Shown: positions 1 through 11,800 of the stretch, in pieces
Layout: every line of letters begins with the position of its first letter
How positions within the stretch are numbered: the first letter of the stretch is position 1
NCBI GenBank assembly: GCA_963691655.1
Contig: CAVNUY010000089.1
Location: forward strand, 372,001-436,000
Length of the DNA stretch: 64,000 nt
Source of the DNA: Toxonevra muliebris
Taxonomy: Eukaryota; Arthropoda; Insecta; Diptera; Pallopteridae
Direction of reading: 5' to 3'
Translations under genes and position numbers: made by a program
The notes under the pieces: model-generated
Told to the model about the DNA's origin: nothing
Database searches by the model: none
The model's input: the letters and a program-made list of their open reading frames with translations, nothing else

Positions 1-341
1 TTTCGAATTTCAATTTCGAATTTTAATTTCAAATTTTAATTTCGAATTTCAATTTCGAATTTTAATTTCGAATTTCAATTTCGAATTATAATTTCGAATT
101 TTAATTTCGAATTTTAATTCCGAATTTTAATTCCGAATTTTAATTCCGAATTTTAATTTCGAATTTTAATTTCGAATTTCAGTTTCGAATTTTAATTTCG
201 AATTTTAATTTCGAATTTCAATTTCGAATTTTAATTTCGAATTTTAATTTCGAATTTTAATTTCGAATTTCAATTTCGAATTTCAATTTCGAATTTCAAT
301 TTCGAATTTTAATTTCGAATTTAAATTTCGAATTTAAATTT

Positions 342-419
342 CGAATTTCAATTTCGAATTTCAATTTCGAGTTTCAATTTCGAATTTCAATTTCGAATTT
401 CAATTTCGAATTTCAATTT
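342..419 (+). repeat. Run of six consecutive B monomers
   Basis: CG starts at 342, 355, 368, 381, 394 and 407 all head B units (TTTCAA), the one at 368 having GAG in place of GAA. B is the only common monomer with no stop codon in any + strand frame, so this run is locally open. There is no ATG, and A units with TAA follow. It is a homogenised run, not a coding region. Confidence 0.8.
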
Positions 420-666
420 CGAATTTTAATTTCGAATTTTAATTTCGAATTTCAATTTCGAATTTTAATTTCAAATTTTAATTTCGAATTTCAATTTCGA
501 ATTTTAATTTCGAATTTCAATTTCGAATTTTAATTTCAAATTTTAATTTCGAATTTCAATTTCGAATTTTAATTTCGAATTTCAATTTCGAATTATAATT
601 TCGAATTTCAATTTCGAATTTTAATTTCGAATTTCAATTTCGAATTTTAATTTCGAATTTTAATTT

Positions 667-688
667 CGAATTTCAAATTTTAATTTCG
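667..688 (+). repeat. Half-unit junction (7-bp CGAATTT followed by a D monomer)
   Basis: A truncated 7-bp unit CGAATTT is followed directly by the D monomer CAAATTTTAATTT, so the next CG comes 20 bp later instead of 26. Four similar junctions start at 1584, 2240, 2806 and 3593. Their spacings, corrected by 6 bp, are multiples of 13 except for the 1584-2240 interval, which also contains a 12-bp unit near 2127. They are probably copies of one 6-bp deletion. Confidence 0.85.
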
Positions 689-1583
689 AATTTTAATTTC
701 GAATTTTAATTTCGAATTTAAATTTCGAATTTCAATTTCAAATTTTAATTTCGAATTTTATTTTCGAATTTCAATTTCGAATTTTAATTTCGAATTTTAA
801 TTTCGAATTTCAATTTCAAATTTTAATTTCGAATTTTAATTTCGAATTTCAATTTCGAATTTTAATTTCAAATTTTAATTTCGAATTTCAATTTCGAATT
901 TCAATTTCGAATTTCAATTTCGAATTTCAATTTCAAATTTTAATTTCAAATTTTAATTTCGAATTTTAATTTCGAATTTTAATTTCGAATTTTAATTTCA
1001 AATTTCAATTTCGAATTTTAATTTCGAATTTTAATTTCGAATTTCAATTTCGAATTTTAATTTCAAATTTTAATTTCGAATTTCAATTTCGAATTTTAAT
1101 TTCAAATTTTAATTTCGAATTTCAATTTCGAATTTTAATTTCAAATTTTAATTTCGAATTTCAATTTCGAATTTTAATTTCGAATTTCAATTTCGAATTT
1201 TAATTTCGAATTTAAATTTCGAATTTCAATTTCAAATTTTAATTTCGAATTTTATTTTCGAATTTCAATTTCGAATTTTAATTTCGAATTTTAATTTCGA
1301 ATTTCAATTTCAATTTTTAATTTCGAATTTTAATTTCGAATTTCAATTTCGAATTTTAATTTCAAATTTTAATTTCGAATTTCAATTTCGAATTTTAATT
1401 TCAAATTTTAATTTCGAATTTCAATTTCGAATTTTAATTTCGAATTTCAATTTCGAATTTTAATTTCAAATTTTAATTTCGAATTTCAATTTCGAATTTT
1501 AATTTCGAATTTCAATTTCGAATTATAATTTCGAATTTCAATTTCGAATTTTAATTTCGAATTTCAATTTCGAATTTTAATTT

Positions 1584-1605
1584 CGAATTTCAAATTTTAA
1601 TTTCG
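1584..1605 (+). repeat. Half-unit junction, copy 2
   Basis: This has the same 7 + 13 bp structure as the junction at 667, 917 bp downstream (917 + 6 = 71 x 13). A GAATTATAATTT variant lies upstream in both (595 and 1525), which supports a shared block origin. Confidence 0.85.
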
Positions 1606-2239
1606 AATTTTAATTTCGAATTTAAATTTCGAATTTCAATTTCAAATTTTAATTTCGAATTTTATTTTCGAATTTTAATTTCGAATTTTAATTTCGAATT
1701 TTAATTTCGAATTTCAATTTCAAATTTTAATTTCGAATTTTAATTTCGAATTTCAATTTCGAATTTTAATTTCAAATTTTAATTTCGAATTTCAATTTCG
1801 AATTTCAATTTCGAATTTCAATTTCGAATTTCAATTTCGAATTTTAATTTCGAATTTTAATTTCGAATTTCAATTTCGAATTTTAATTTCAAATTTTAAT
1901 TTCGAATTTCAATTTCGAATTTTAATTTCGAATTTCAATTTCGAATTATAATTTCGAATTTTAATTTCGAATTTCAATTTCGAATTTCAATTTCAAATTT
2001 TAATTCCGAATTTTAATTCCGAATTTTAATTTCGAATTTTAATTTCGAATTTTATTTTCGAATTTCAATTTCGAATTTTAATTTCGAATTTCAATTTCGA
2101 ATTTTAATTTCGAATTTCAATTTCGAATTTTATTTCGAATTTCAATTTCGAATTTTAATTTCGAATTTCAATTTCGAATTTTAATTTCGAATTTCAATTT
2201 CGAATTTTAATTTCGAATTTCAATTTCGAATTTTAATTT

Positions 2240-2261
2240 CGAATTTCAAATTTTAATTTCG
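2240..2261 (+). repeat. Half-unit junction, copy 3
   Basis: Truncated CGAATTT is followed by a D monomer. It lies 656 bp after copy 2. The interval also contains a 12-bp unit (GAATTTTATTTCG, near 2127), which accounts for the extra one-base phase shift. No GAATTATAATTT unit lies just upstream here, so this copy sits in a diverged or shortened block. Confidence 0.8.
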
Positions 2262-2805
2262 AATTTTAATTTCGAATTTTAATTTCGAATTTTAATTTCG
2301 AATTTTAATTTCGAATTTAAATTTCGAATTTCAATTTCAAATTTTAATTTCGAATTTTAATTTCGAATTTTAATTTCGAATTTTAATTTCGAATTTTAAT
2401 TTCGAATTTCAATTTCAAATTTTAATTTCGAATTTTAATTTCGAATTTCAATTTCGAATTTTAATTTCAAATTTTAATTTCGAATTTCAATTTCGAATTC
2501 CAATTTCGAATTTCAATTTCGAGTTTCAATTTCGAATTTTAATTTCGAATTTTAATTTCGAATTTCAATTTCGAATTTTAATTTCAAATTTTAATTTCGA
2601 ATTTCAATTTCGAATTTTAATTTCGAATTTCAATTTCGAATTTTAATTTCAAATTTTAATTTCGAATTTCAATTTCGAATTTTAATTTCGAATTTCAATT
2701 TCGAATTTTAATTTCGAATTTCAATTTCGAATTATAATTTCGAATTTCAATTTCGAATTTTAATTTCGAATTTCAATTTCGAATTTTAATTTCGAATTTT
2801 AATTT

Positions 2806-2827
2806 CGAATTTCAAATTTTAATTTCG
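2806..2827 (+). repeat. Half-unit junction, copy 4
   Basis: It has the same 7 + 13 bp structure and lies 566 bp after copy 3 (566 + 6 = 44 x 13). A GAATTATAATTT unit precedes it and TTTAAATTT units follow it, as in copies 1 and 5. Confidence 0.85.
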
Positions 2828-3225
2828 AATTTTAATTTCGAATTTAAATTTCGAATTTAAATTTCGAATTTCAATTTCAAATTTTAATTTCGAATTTTAT
2901 TTTCGAATTTCAATTTCGAATTTTAATTTCGAATTTTAATTTCGAATTTCAATTTCAAATTTTAATTTCGAATTTTAATTTCGAATTTCAATTTCGAATT
3001 TTAATTTCAAATTTTAATTTCGAATTTCAATTTCGAATTTCAATTTCGAATTTCAATTTCGAATTTCAATTTCGAATTTTAATTTCAAATTTTAATTTCG
3101 AATTTTAATTCCGAATTTTAATTCCGAATTTTAATTCCGAATTTTAATTTCGAATTTTAATTTCGAATTTCAGTTTCGAATTTTAATTTCGAATTTTAAT
3201 TTCGAATTTCAATTTCGAATTTCAA

Positions 3226-3830
3226 TTTCGAATTTTAATTTCGAATTTAAATTTCGAATTTAAATTTCGAATTTCAATTTCGAATTTCAATTTCGAGTTT
3301 CAATTTCGAATTTCAATTTCGAATTTCAATTTCGAATTTCAATTTCGAATTTTAATTTCGAATTTTAATTTCGAATTTCAATTTCGAATTTTAATTTCAA
3401 ATTTTAATTTCGAATTTCAATTTCGAATTTTAATTTCGAATTTCAATTTCGAATTTTAATTTCAAATTTTAATTTCGAATTTCAATTTCGAATTTTAATT
3501 TCGAATTTCAATTTCGAATTATAATTTCGAATTTCAATTTCGAATTTTAATTTCGAATTTCAATTTCGAATTTTAATTTCGAATTTTAATTTCGAATTTC
3601 AAATTTTAATTTCGAATTTTAATTTCGAATTTAAATTTCGAATTTAAATTTCGAATTTCAATTTCAAATTTTAATTTCGAATTTTATTTTCGAATTTCAA
3701 TTTCGAATTTTAATTTCGAATTTTAATTTCGAATTTCAATTTCAAATTTTAATTTCGAATTTTAATTTCGAATTTCAATTTCGAATTTTAATTTCAAATT
3801 TTAATTTCGAATTTCAATTTCGAATTTCAA
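3226..3830 (+). repeat. Segmental copy 2 of the 300-900 block
   Basis: This is the partner of the block near 300-900. The TTCCG island at about 3110 and the CAG variant at 3171 also pair with 119 and 180, at an offset larger by five monomers. The order of TTTAAATTT pairs, the GAG variant, the GAATTATAATTT variant and the half-unit junction is preserved. Confidence 0.8.
3593..3614 (+). repeat. Half-unit junction, copy 5
   Basis: It has the same 7 + 13 bp structure, 787 bp after copy 4 (787 + 6 = 61 x 13) and exactly 2,926 bp after copy 1. It belongs to the second copy of the 300-900 block. Confidence 0.85.
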
Positions 3831-4060
3831 TTTCGAATTTCAATTTCGAATTTCAATTTCGAATTTTAATTTCAAATTTTAATTTCGAATTTTAATTTCG
3901 AATTTTAATTTCGAATTTTAATTTCAAATTTTAATTTCGAATTTTAATTTCGAATTTCAATTTCGAATTTTAATTTCAAATTTTAATTTCGAATATTAAT
4001 TTCAAATTTTAATTTCGAATTTCAATTTCGAATTTCAATTTCGAATTTTAATTTCGAATT

Positions 4061-7000
4061 TTAATTTCGAATTTTAATTCCGAATTTCAATTTCGAATTT
4101 TAATTCCGAATTTTAATTTCGAATTTTAGTTCCGAATTTTAATTTCGAATTTTAATTTCGAATTTCAATTTCGAATTTTAATTTCGAATTTTAATTTCGA
4201 ATTTTAATTTCGAATTTTAATTTCGAATTTTAATTTCGAATTTTAATTTCGAATTTTAATTTCGAATTTTAATTCCGAATTTTAATTCCGAATTTTAATT
4301 CCGAATTTTAATTTCGAATTTTAATTTCGAATTTTAATTTCGAATTTTAATTTCGAATTTTGATTTCGAATTTTAATTCCGAATTTTAATTCCGAATTTT
4401 AATTCCGAATTTTAATTCCGAATTTCAATTTCAAATTTTAATTTCGAATTTTTATTTCGAATTTTAATTTCGAATTTTAATTTCGAATTTTAATTTCGAA
4501 TTTTAATTTCGAATTTTAATTTCGAATTTTAATTTCGAATTTTAATTTCGAATTTCAATTTCGAATTTCAATTTCGAATTTTAATTTCGATTTTTAATTT
4601 CGAATTTTAATTCCGAATTTCAATTTCGAATTTGAATTCCGAATATTTATTCCGAATTTTAATTTCGAATTTTAATTCCGAATTTTAATTCCGAATTTTA
4701 ATTTCGAATTTTAATTCCGAATTTTAATTTCGAATTTTAATTCCGAATTTTAATTTCGAATTTTAGTTCCGAATTTTAATTTCGAATTTTAATTTCGAAT
4801 TTCAATTTCGAATTTTAATTTCGAATTTTAATTCCGAATTTTAATTTCGAATTTTAGTTCCGAATTTTAATTTCGAATTTCAATTTCGAATTTCAATTTC
4901 GAATTTTAATTTCGATTTTTAATTTCGAATTTTAATTCCGAATTTCAATTTCGAATTTTAATTCCGAATTTTAATTCCGAATTTTAATTTCGAATTTTAA
5001 TTCCGAATTTTAATTTCGAATTTTAGTTCCGAATTTTAATTTCGAATTTTAATTTCGAATTTCAATTTCGAATTTTAATTTCGAATTTTAATTTCGAATT
5101 TTAATTTCGAATTTTAATTTCGAATTTTAATTTCGAATTTTAATTCCGAATTTTAATTTCGAATTTTAATTCCGAATTTTAATTTCGAATTTTAATTTCG
5201 AATTTCAATTTCGAATTTTAATTTCGAATTTTGATTTCGAATTTTAATTTCGATTTTTAATTTCGAATTTTAATTCCGAATTTCAATTTCGAATTTTAAT
5301 TCCGAATATTTATTCCGAATTTTAATTTAAAATTTTAATTCCGAATTTTAATTTCGAATTTTAATTCCGAATGTTAATTTCGAATTTTAATTTCGAATTT
5401 CAATTTCGAATTTTAATTTCGAATTTTAATTCCGAATTTTAATTTCGAATTTTAATTTCGAATTTTAATTCCGAATTTTAATTCCGAATTATAATTCCGA
5501 ATTTTAATTCCGAATTTTAATTCCGAATTTTAATTTCGAATTTTAATTCCGAATTTTAATTTCGAATTTTAATTCCGAATTTTAATTCCAAATTTTAATT
5601 CCGAATTTTAATTTCGAATTTTAATTTCGAATTTCAATTTCGAATTTTAATTTCGAATTTCAATTTCGAATTTCAATTTCGAATTTTAATTTCGATTTTT
5701 AATTTCGAATTTTAATTTCGAATTTCAATTTCGAATTTTAATTTCGAAATTTAATTTCGAATTTTAATTTCGAATTTCAATTTCGAATTTTAATTTCGAA
5801 TTTTAATTCCGAATTTTAATTTCGAATTTTAATTGCGAATTTTAATTCCGAATTTTAATTTCGAATTTTAATTCCGAATTTTAATTTCGAATTTTAATTC
5901 CGAATTTTAATTCCAAATTTTAATTCGGATTTTTAATTTCGAATTTTAATTTCGAATTTCAATTTCGAATTTTAATTTCGAATTTTAATTCCGAATTTTA
6001 ATTTCGAATTTTAATTCCGAATTTTAATTCCAAATTTTAATTCCGAATTTTAATTTCGAATTTTAATTTCGAATTTCAATTTTGAATTTTATTTTCGAAT
6101 TTTAATTCCGAATTTTAATTTCGAATTTTAATTTCGAATTTTAATTTCGAATTTCAATTTCGAATTTTAATTTCGAATTTTAATTTCGAATTTTAATTTC
6201 GAATTTTAATTCCGAATTTTAATTCCAAATTTTAATTCCGAATTTTAATTTCGAATTTTAATTCCGAATTTCAATTTCGAATTTTAATTCCGAATTTTAA
6301 TTCCGAATTTTAATTCCGAATTTTAATTCCGAATTTCAATTTCGAATTTTAATTCCGAATTTTAATTCCGAATTTTAATTCCGAATTTTAATTCCGAATT
6401 TTAATTCCGAATTTTAATTCCGAATTTTAATTCCGAATTTTAATTCCGAATTTTAATTCCGAATTTTAATTCCGAATTTTAATTCCGAATTTTAATTCCG
6501 AATTTTAATTCCGAATTTTAATTCCGAATTTTAATTTCGAATTTTAATTTCGAATTTCAATTTCGAATTTTAATTTCGAATTTTAATTTCGAATTTTAAT
6601 TCCGAATTTTAATTCCGAATTTTAATTCCAAATTTTAATTCCGAATTTTAATTTCGAATTTTAATTTCGAATTTTAATTCCGAATTTTAATTCCAAATTT
6701 TAATTCCGAATTTTAATTTCGAATTTCAATTTCGAATTTTAATTCCGAATTTTAATTTCGAATTTTAATTCCGAATTTTAATTTCGAATTTTAATTCCGA
6801 ATTTTAATTTCGAATTTCAATTTCGAATTTTAATTTCGAATTTTAATTTCGAATTTTAATTTCGAATTTCAATTTCGAATTTTATTTTCGAATTTTAATT
6901 CCGAATTTTAATTTCGAATTTTAATTTCAAATTTTAATTCCGAATTTTAATTCCGAATTTTAATTTCGAATTTTAATTCCGAATTTTAATTCCGAATTTT

Positions 7001-7560
7001 AATTTCGAATCTTAATTTCGAATTTCAATTTCGAATTTTAATTCCGAATTTTAATTTCGAATTTTAATTTCGAATTTTAATTTCGAATTTCAATTTCGAA
7101 TTTCAATTTCGAATTTTAATTTCGATTTTTAATTTCGAATTTTAATTCCGAATTTCAATTTCGAATTTTAATTCCGAATTTTAATTTCGAATTTTAATTC
7201 CGAATTTTAATTTCGAATTTTAATTTCGAATTTTAATTCCGAATTTTAATTCGAAATTTTAATTCCGAATTTTAATTTCGAATTTTAATTTCGAATTTTA
7301 ATTTCGAATTTCAATTTCGAATTTTAATTTCGAATTTTAATTCCGAATTTTAATTTCGAATTTTAATTCCGAATTTTAATTCCGAATTTTAATTCCAAAT
7401 TTTAATTCCGAATTTTAATTTCGAATTTTAATTCCGAATTTTAATTCCGAATTTTAATTCCGAATTTTAATTCCGAATTTTAATTTCGAATTTTAATTTC
7501 GAATTTTAATTTCGAATTTTAGTTCCGAATTTTAATTTCGAATTTTAATTCCGAATTTTA
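4061..7560 (+). repeat. Array domain 2: A/C monomers
   Basis: TTCCG junctions (C type) become frequent here, mixed with A and some B, while D is rare and appears mostly as TTCCAAATTTT. One of the four + strand ATG triplets is at 5371 (GAATGTTAATTT). Occasional variants include GAATATTTATTCCG near 4650 and 5307, and CGATTTTTAATTT near 4590, 4915, 5270, 5695 and 7125. The last of these recur with similar neighbours and suggest further internal duplication. Confidence 0.75.
6346..6533 (+). repeat. Homogeneous run of C monomers
   Basis: About 14 consecutive monomers are all of the CCGAATTTTAATT type with no A or B unit between them. Such purity next to mixed sequence fits recent local expansion by short-range unequal exchange or slippage. 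Shorter C runs occur near 11890-11985, 12590-12670, 20030-20150, 20995-21090 and 41270-41350. Confidence 0.8.
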
Positions 7561-8965
7561 ATTTCGAATTTTAATTTCGAATTTTAATTTCGAATTTTAA
7601 TTTCGAATTTTAATTTCGAATTTCAATTTCGAATTTTAATTTCGAATTTCAATTTCGAATTTTAATTTCGAATTTCAATTTCGAATTTTAATTTCGAATT
7701 TTAATTTCGAATTTTAATTTCGAATTTTAATTTCGAATTTCAATTTCGAATTTTAATTTCAAATTTTAATTTCGAATTTTAATTTCGAATTTTAATTTCG
7801 AATTTTAATTTCGAATTTTAATTTCTAATTTTAATTTCGAATTTTAATTTCGAATTTCAATTTCGAATTTAAATTTCGAATTTTAATTTCGAATTTCAAT
7901 TTCGAATTTTAATTTCGAATTTCAATTTCGAATTTTAGTTTCGAATTTTAATTTCGAATTTTAATTTCGAATTTAAATTTCGAATTTCAATTTCAAATTT
8001 TAATTTCGAATTTTAATTTCGAATTTCAATTTCGAATTTTAATCTCGAATTTTAATTTCGAATTTCAATTTCAAATTTTAATTTCGAATTTTAATTTCGA
8101 ATTTCAATTTCGTATTTTAATTTCAAATTTTAATTTCGAATTTCAATTTCGAATTTCAATTTCAAATTTCAATTTCGAATTTTAATTTCGAATTTCAATT
8201 TCAAATTTTAATTTCGAATTTTAATTTCGAATTTCAATTTCGAATTTTAATTTCGAATTTCAATTTCGAATTTTAATTTCGAATTTCAATTTCGAATTTT
8301 AATTTCGAATTTCAATTTCGAATTTTAATTTCGAATTTTAATTTCGAATTTTAATTTCGAATTTTAATTTCGAATTTTAATTTCGAATTTTAATTTCGAA
8401 TTTCAATTTCGAATTTCAATTTCAAATTTTAATTTCGAATTTTAATTTCGAATTTCAATTTCGAATTTTAATTTCGAATTTCAATTTCGAATTTTAATTT
8501 CGAATTTAAATTTCGAATTTTAATTTCGAATTTTAATTTCGAATTTAAATTTCGAATTTAAATTTCGAATTTCAATTTCAAATTTTAATTTCGAATTTTA
8601 ATTTCGAATTTCAATTTCGAATTTTAATTTCGAATTTTAATTTCGAATTTCAATTTCAAATTTTAATTCCGAATTTTAATTTCGAATTTTAATTTCGAAA
8701 TTTAATTTCGAATTTTAATTTTGAATTTTAATTTCGTATTTTAATTTCGAATTTTAATTTCGAATTTCAATTTCAAATTTTAATTTCGAATTTTAATTTC
8801 GAATTTCAATTTCGAATTTTAATTTCGAATTTTAATTTCGAATTTCAATTTCGAATTTTAATTCCGAATTTTAATTTCGAATTTTAATTTCGAATTTTAA
8901 TTTCGAATTTTAATTTCGAATTTTAATTTCGAATTTTAATTTCTAATTTTAATTTCGAATTTTAA
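7400..8965 (+). repeat. 1,833-bp-offset duplication, copy 1
   Basis: Rare variants recur exactly 1,833 bp (141 x 13) downstream: TTTAGTTCCG (7521 and 9354), AATCTCG (8044 and 9877) and CGAAATTTAATTT (8696 and 10529). The neighbouring order of B, D and TTTAAATTT units also matches. Ends are approximate. Confidence 0.85.
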
Positions 8966-9232
8966 TTTCGATTTTTAATTTCGAATTTAAATTTCGAATT
9001 TTAATTTCGAATTTTAATTTCGATTTTTAATTTCGAATTTAAATTTCGAATTTTAATTTCGAATTTCAATTTCGAATTTTAATTTCGAATTTCAATTTCG
9101 AATTTCAATTTCGAATTTTAATTTCGAATTTTAATTACGAATTTTAATTTCGAATTTTAATTTCGAATTTCAATTTCGAATTTCAATTTCGAATTTTAAT
9201 TTCGAATTTTAATTTCGAATTTCAATTTCGAA

Positions 9233-10800
9233 TTTTAATTTCGAATTTTAATTTCGAATTTTAATTCCGAATTTTAATTCCGAATTTTAATTCCAAATTT
9301 TAATTCCGAATTTTAATTTCGAATTTTAATTTCGAATTTTAATTTCGAATTTTAGTTCCGAATTTTAATTTCGAATTTTAATTCCGAATTTTAATTTCGA
9401 ATTTTAATTTCGAATTTTAATTTCGAATTTTAATTTCGAATTTTAATTTCGAATTTCAATTTCGAATTTTAATTTCGAATTTCAATTTCGAATTTTAATT
9501 TCGAATTTCAATTTCGAATTTTAATTTCGAATTTTAATTTCGAATTTTAATTTCGAATTTTAGTTTCGAATTTCAATTTCGAATTTTAATTTCAAATTTT
9601 AATTTCGAATTTTAATTTCGAATTTTAATTTCGATTTTTAATTTCGAATTTTAATTTCTAATTTTAATTTCGAATTTTAATTTCGAATTTCAATTTCGAA
9701 TTTAAATTTCGAATTTTAATTTCGAATTTCAATTTCGAATTTTAATTTCGAATTTCAATTTCGAATTTTAGTTTCGAATTTTAATTTCGAATTTTAATTT
9801 CGAATTTAAATTTCGAATTTCAATTTCAAATTTTAATTTCGAATTTTAATTTCGAATTTCAATTTCGAATTTTAATCTCGAATTTTAATTTCGAATTTCA
9901 ATTTCAAATTTTAATTTCGAATTTTAATTTCGAATTTCAATTTCGTATTTTAATTTCAAATTTTAATTTCGAATTTCAATTTCGAATTTCAATTTCAAAT
10001 TTCAATTTCGAATTTTAATTTCGAATTTCAATTTCAAATTTTAATTTCGAATTTTAATTTCGAATTTCAATTTCGAATTTTAATTTCGAATTTCAATTTC
10101 GAATTTTAATTTCGAATTTCAATTTCGAATTTTAATTTCGAATTTCAATTTCGAATTTTAATTTCGAATTTTAATTTCGAATTTTAATTTCGAATTTTAA
10201 TTTCGAATTTTAATTTCGAATTTTAATTTCGAATTTCAATTTCGAATTTCAATTTCAAATTTTAATTTCGAATTTTAATTTCGAATTTCAATTTCGAATT
10301 TTAATTTCGAATTTCAATTTCGAATTTTAATTTCGAATTTAAATTTCGAATTTTAATTTCGAATTTTAATTTCGAATTTAAATTTCGAATTTAAATTTCG
10401 AATTTCAATTTCAAATTTTAATTTCGAATTTTAATTTCGAATTTCAATTTCGAATTTTAATTTCGAATTTTAATTTCGAATTTCAATTTCAAATTTTAAT
10501 TCCGAATTTTAATTTCGAATTTTAATTTCGAAATTTAATTTCGAATTTTAATTTTGAATTTTAATTTCGAATTTTAATTTCGAATTTTAATTTCGAATTT
10601 CAATTTCAAATTTTAATTTCGAATTTTAATTTCGAATTTCAATTTCGAATTTTAATTTCGAATTTTAATTTCGAATTTCAATTTCGAATTTTAATTCCGA
10701 ATTTTAATTTCGAATTTTAATTTCGAATTTTAATTTCGAATTTTAATTTCGATTTTTAATTTCGAATTTAAATTTCGAATTTTAATTTTGAATTTCAATT
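9233..10800 (+). repeat. 1,833-bp-offset duplication, copy 2
   Basis: This is the partner of the block near 7400-8965. Copy 1 has CGTATTTTAATTT near 8745 where copy 2 has the normal CGAATTTT, a point difference after duplication. Copy 1 is followed by a 52-bp (four-unit) local tandem of the CGATTTTT variant (8969 and 9021) that appears only once in copy 2 (10750). Confidence 0.85.
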
Positions 10801-11061
10801 TCGAATTTTAATTTCGAATTTCAATTTCGAATTTTAATTTCGAATTTCAATTTCGAATTTCAATTTCGAATTTTAATTTCGAATTTTAATTTCGAATTTT
10901 AATTTCGAATTTCAATTTCGAATTTTAATTTCGAATTTTAATTTCGAATTTTAATTTCGAATTTTAATTTCGAATTTCAATTTCGAATTTTAATTTCGAA
11001 TTTTAATTACGAATTTTAATTTCGAATTTTAATTTCGAATTTCAATTTCGAATTTCAATTT

Positions 11062-11082
11062 CGAATTTCAATTTTAATTTCG
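11062..11082 (+). repeat. Half-unit insertion/deletion (19-bp step)
   Basis: CGAATTTCAATTT is followed by a lone 6-bp half-unit TAATTT before the next CG, giving a 19-bp step. The same event is at 19206 in a matching neighbourhood. It equals loss of one CGAATTT half from two adjacent monomers. Confidence 0.85.
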
Positions 11083-11800
11083 AATTTCAATTTCAAATTT
11101 TAATTCCGAATTTTAATTTCGAATTTTAATTTCGAAATTTAATTTCGAATTTTAATTTTGAATTTTAATTTCGAATTTTAATTTCGAATTTTAATTTCGA
11201 ATTTCAATTTCAAATTTTAATTCCGAATTTTAATTCCTAATTTTAATTTCGAATTTTAATTTCGAATTTTAATTCCGAATTTTAATTCCGAATTTTAATT
11301 CCTAATTTTAATTCCGAATTTTAATTTCGAATCTTAATTTCGAATTTCAATTTCGAATTTCAATTTCGAATTTTAATTCCGAATTTCAATTTCGAATTTT
11401 AATTTCGAATCTTAATTTCGAATTTTAATTTCGAATTTTAATTCCGAATTTTAATTTCGAATTTTAATTCCGAATTTTAATTCCTAATTTTAATTCCGAA
11501 TTTTAATTTCGAATCTTAATTTCGAATTTCAATTTCGAATTTTAATTTCGAATTTTAATTTCGAATTTTAATTCCGAATTTTAATTTCGAATTTTAATTC
11601 CGAATTTTAATTTCGAATTTTAATTACGAATTTTAATTCCGAATTTTAATTCCGAATTTTAATTTCGAATTTTAATTTCGAATTTCAATTTCGAATTTTA
11701 ATTTCGAATTTTAATTCCGAATTTTAATTTCGAATTTTAATTTCGAATTTTAATTTCGAGTTTTAATTTCGAATTTTAATTTCGAATTTTAATTTCGAAT
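11080..11800 (+). repeat. Block repeated near 19210-19920, copy 1
   Basis: The 19-bp step, a CGAAATTTAATTT unit, a TTTTGAATTTT unit, TTCCTAATTTT units and two CCTAA-ATCTT modules 182 bp apart (11301 and 11483) occur in the same order near 19206-19920. The junction offset is 8,144 bp. Confidence 0.8.

Larger units (their letters stand above)
300..900 (+). repeat. Segmental copy 1 (matches about 3226-3830, offset 2,926 bp)
   Basis: Three rare markers keep the same offset of 2,926 bp: the GAG variant (369 and 3295), the GAATTATAATTT variant (595 and 3521) and the half-unit junction (667 and 3593). Just upstream, the CAG variant at 180 pairs with 3171 at an offset of 2,991, which is 65 bp (five units) more. 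The two copies therefore differ by five whole monomers between these markers. Extents are approximate. Confidence 0.8.
1..4060 (+). repeat. Array domain 1: A/B/D monomers, C type rare
   Basis: This domain mixes A (TTTTAATTTCG), B (TTTCAATTTCG) and D (TTTCAAATTTT, where CG has become CA). The C type (TTCCG) occurs only in short islands, near 119-150, 2000-2025 and 3110-3140. Other local variants are TTTAAATTT, TTTTATTTTCG and GAATTATAATTT. These variants recur in the same order several times, so the domain is built from large, imperfect, higher-order copies. It ends where TTCCG units become frequent, just after 4060. The boundary is a change of composition, not a sharp junction. Confidence 0.8.
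7561..11220 (+). repeat. Array domain 3: A/B/D monomers
   Basis: D units (TTTCAAATTTT), TTTAAATTT and TTTCTAATTTT variants return and TTCCG becomes sparse, except for an island near 9265-9385. The domain mainly consists of two copies of one block at an offset of 1,833 bp. TG-type CpG changes (TTTTGAATTTT) appear near 8711, 10549, 10788 and 11158. Confidence 0.75.

Noticed and set aside
340..430. Locally stop-free reading frame in a run of B monomers
   Set aside because: There is no ATG, it is only about 30 codons long, the low-complexity product simply mirrors the repeat, and A units with TAA lie on both sides.
586..604. TATAAT in GAATTATAATTT units as bacterial -10 or TATA boxes (also near 86, 1525, 3521, 21701, 23779, 25180)
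   Set aside because: It is one A substitution in the AT-rich monomer, without a partner element or a downstream gene, and it moves with duplicated blocks.
750..770. AATAAA on the minus strand from TTTTATTTTCG units as polyadenylation signals
   Set aside because: It is a chance product of a single T-for-A change in the repeat; no transcript or gene lies upstream on that strand.
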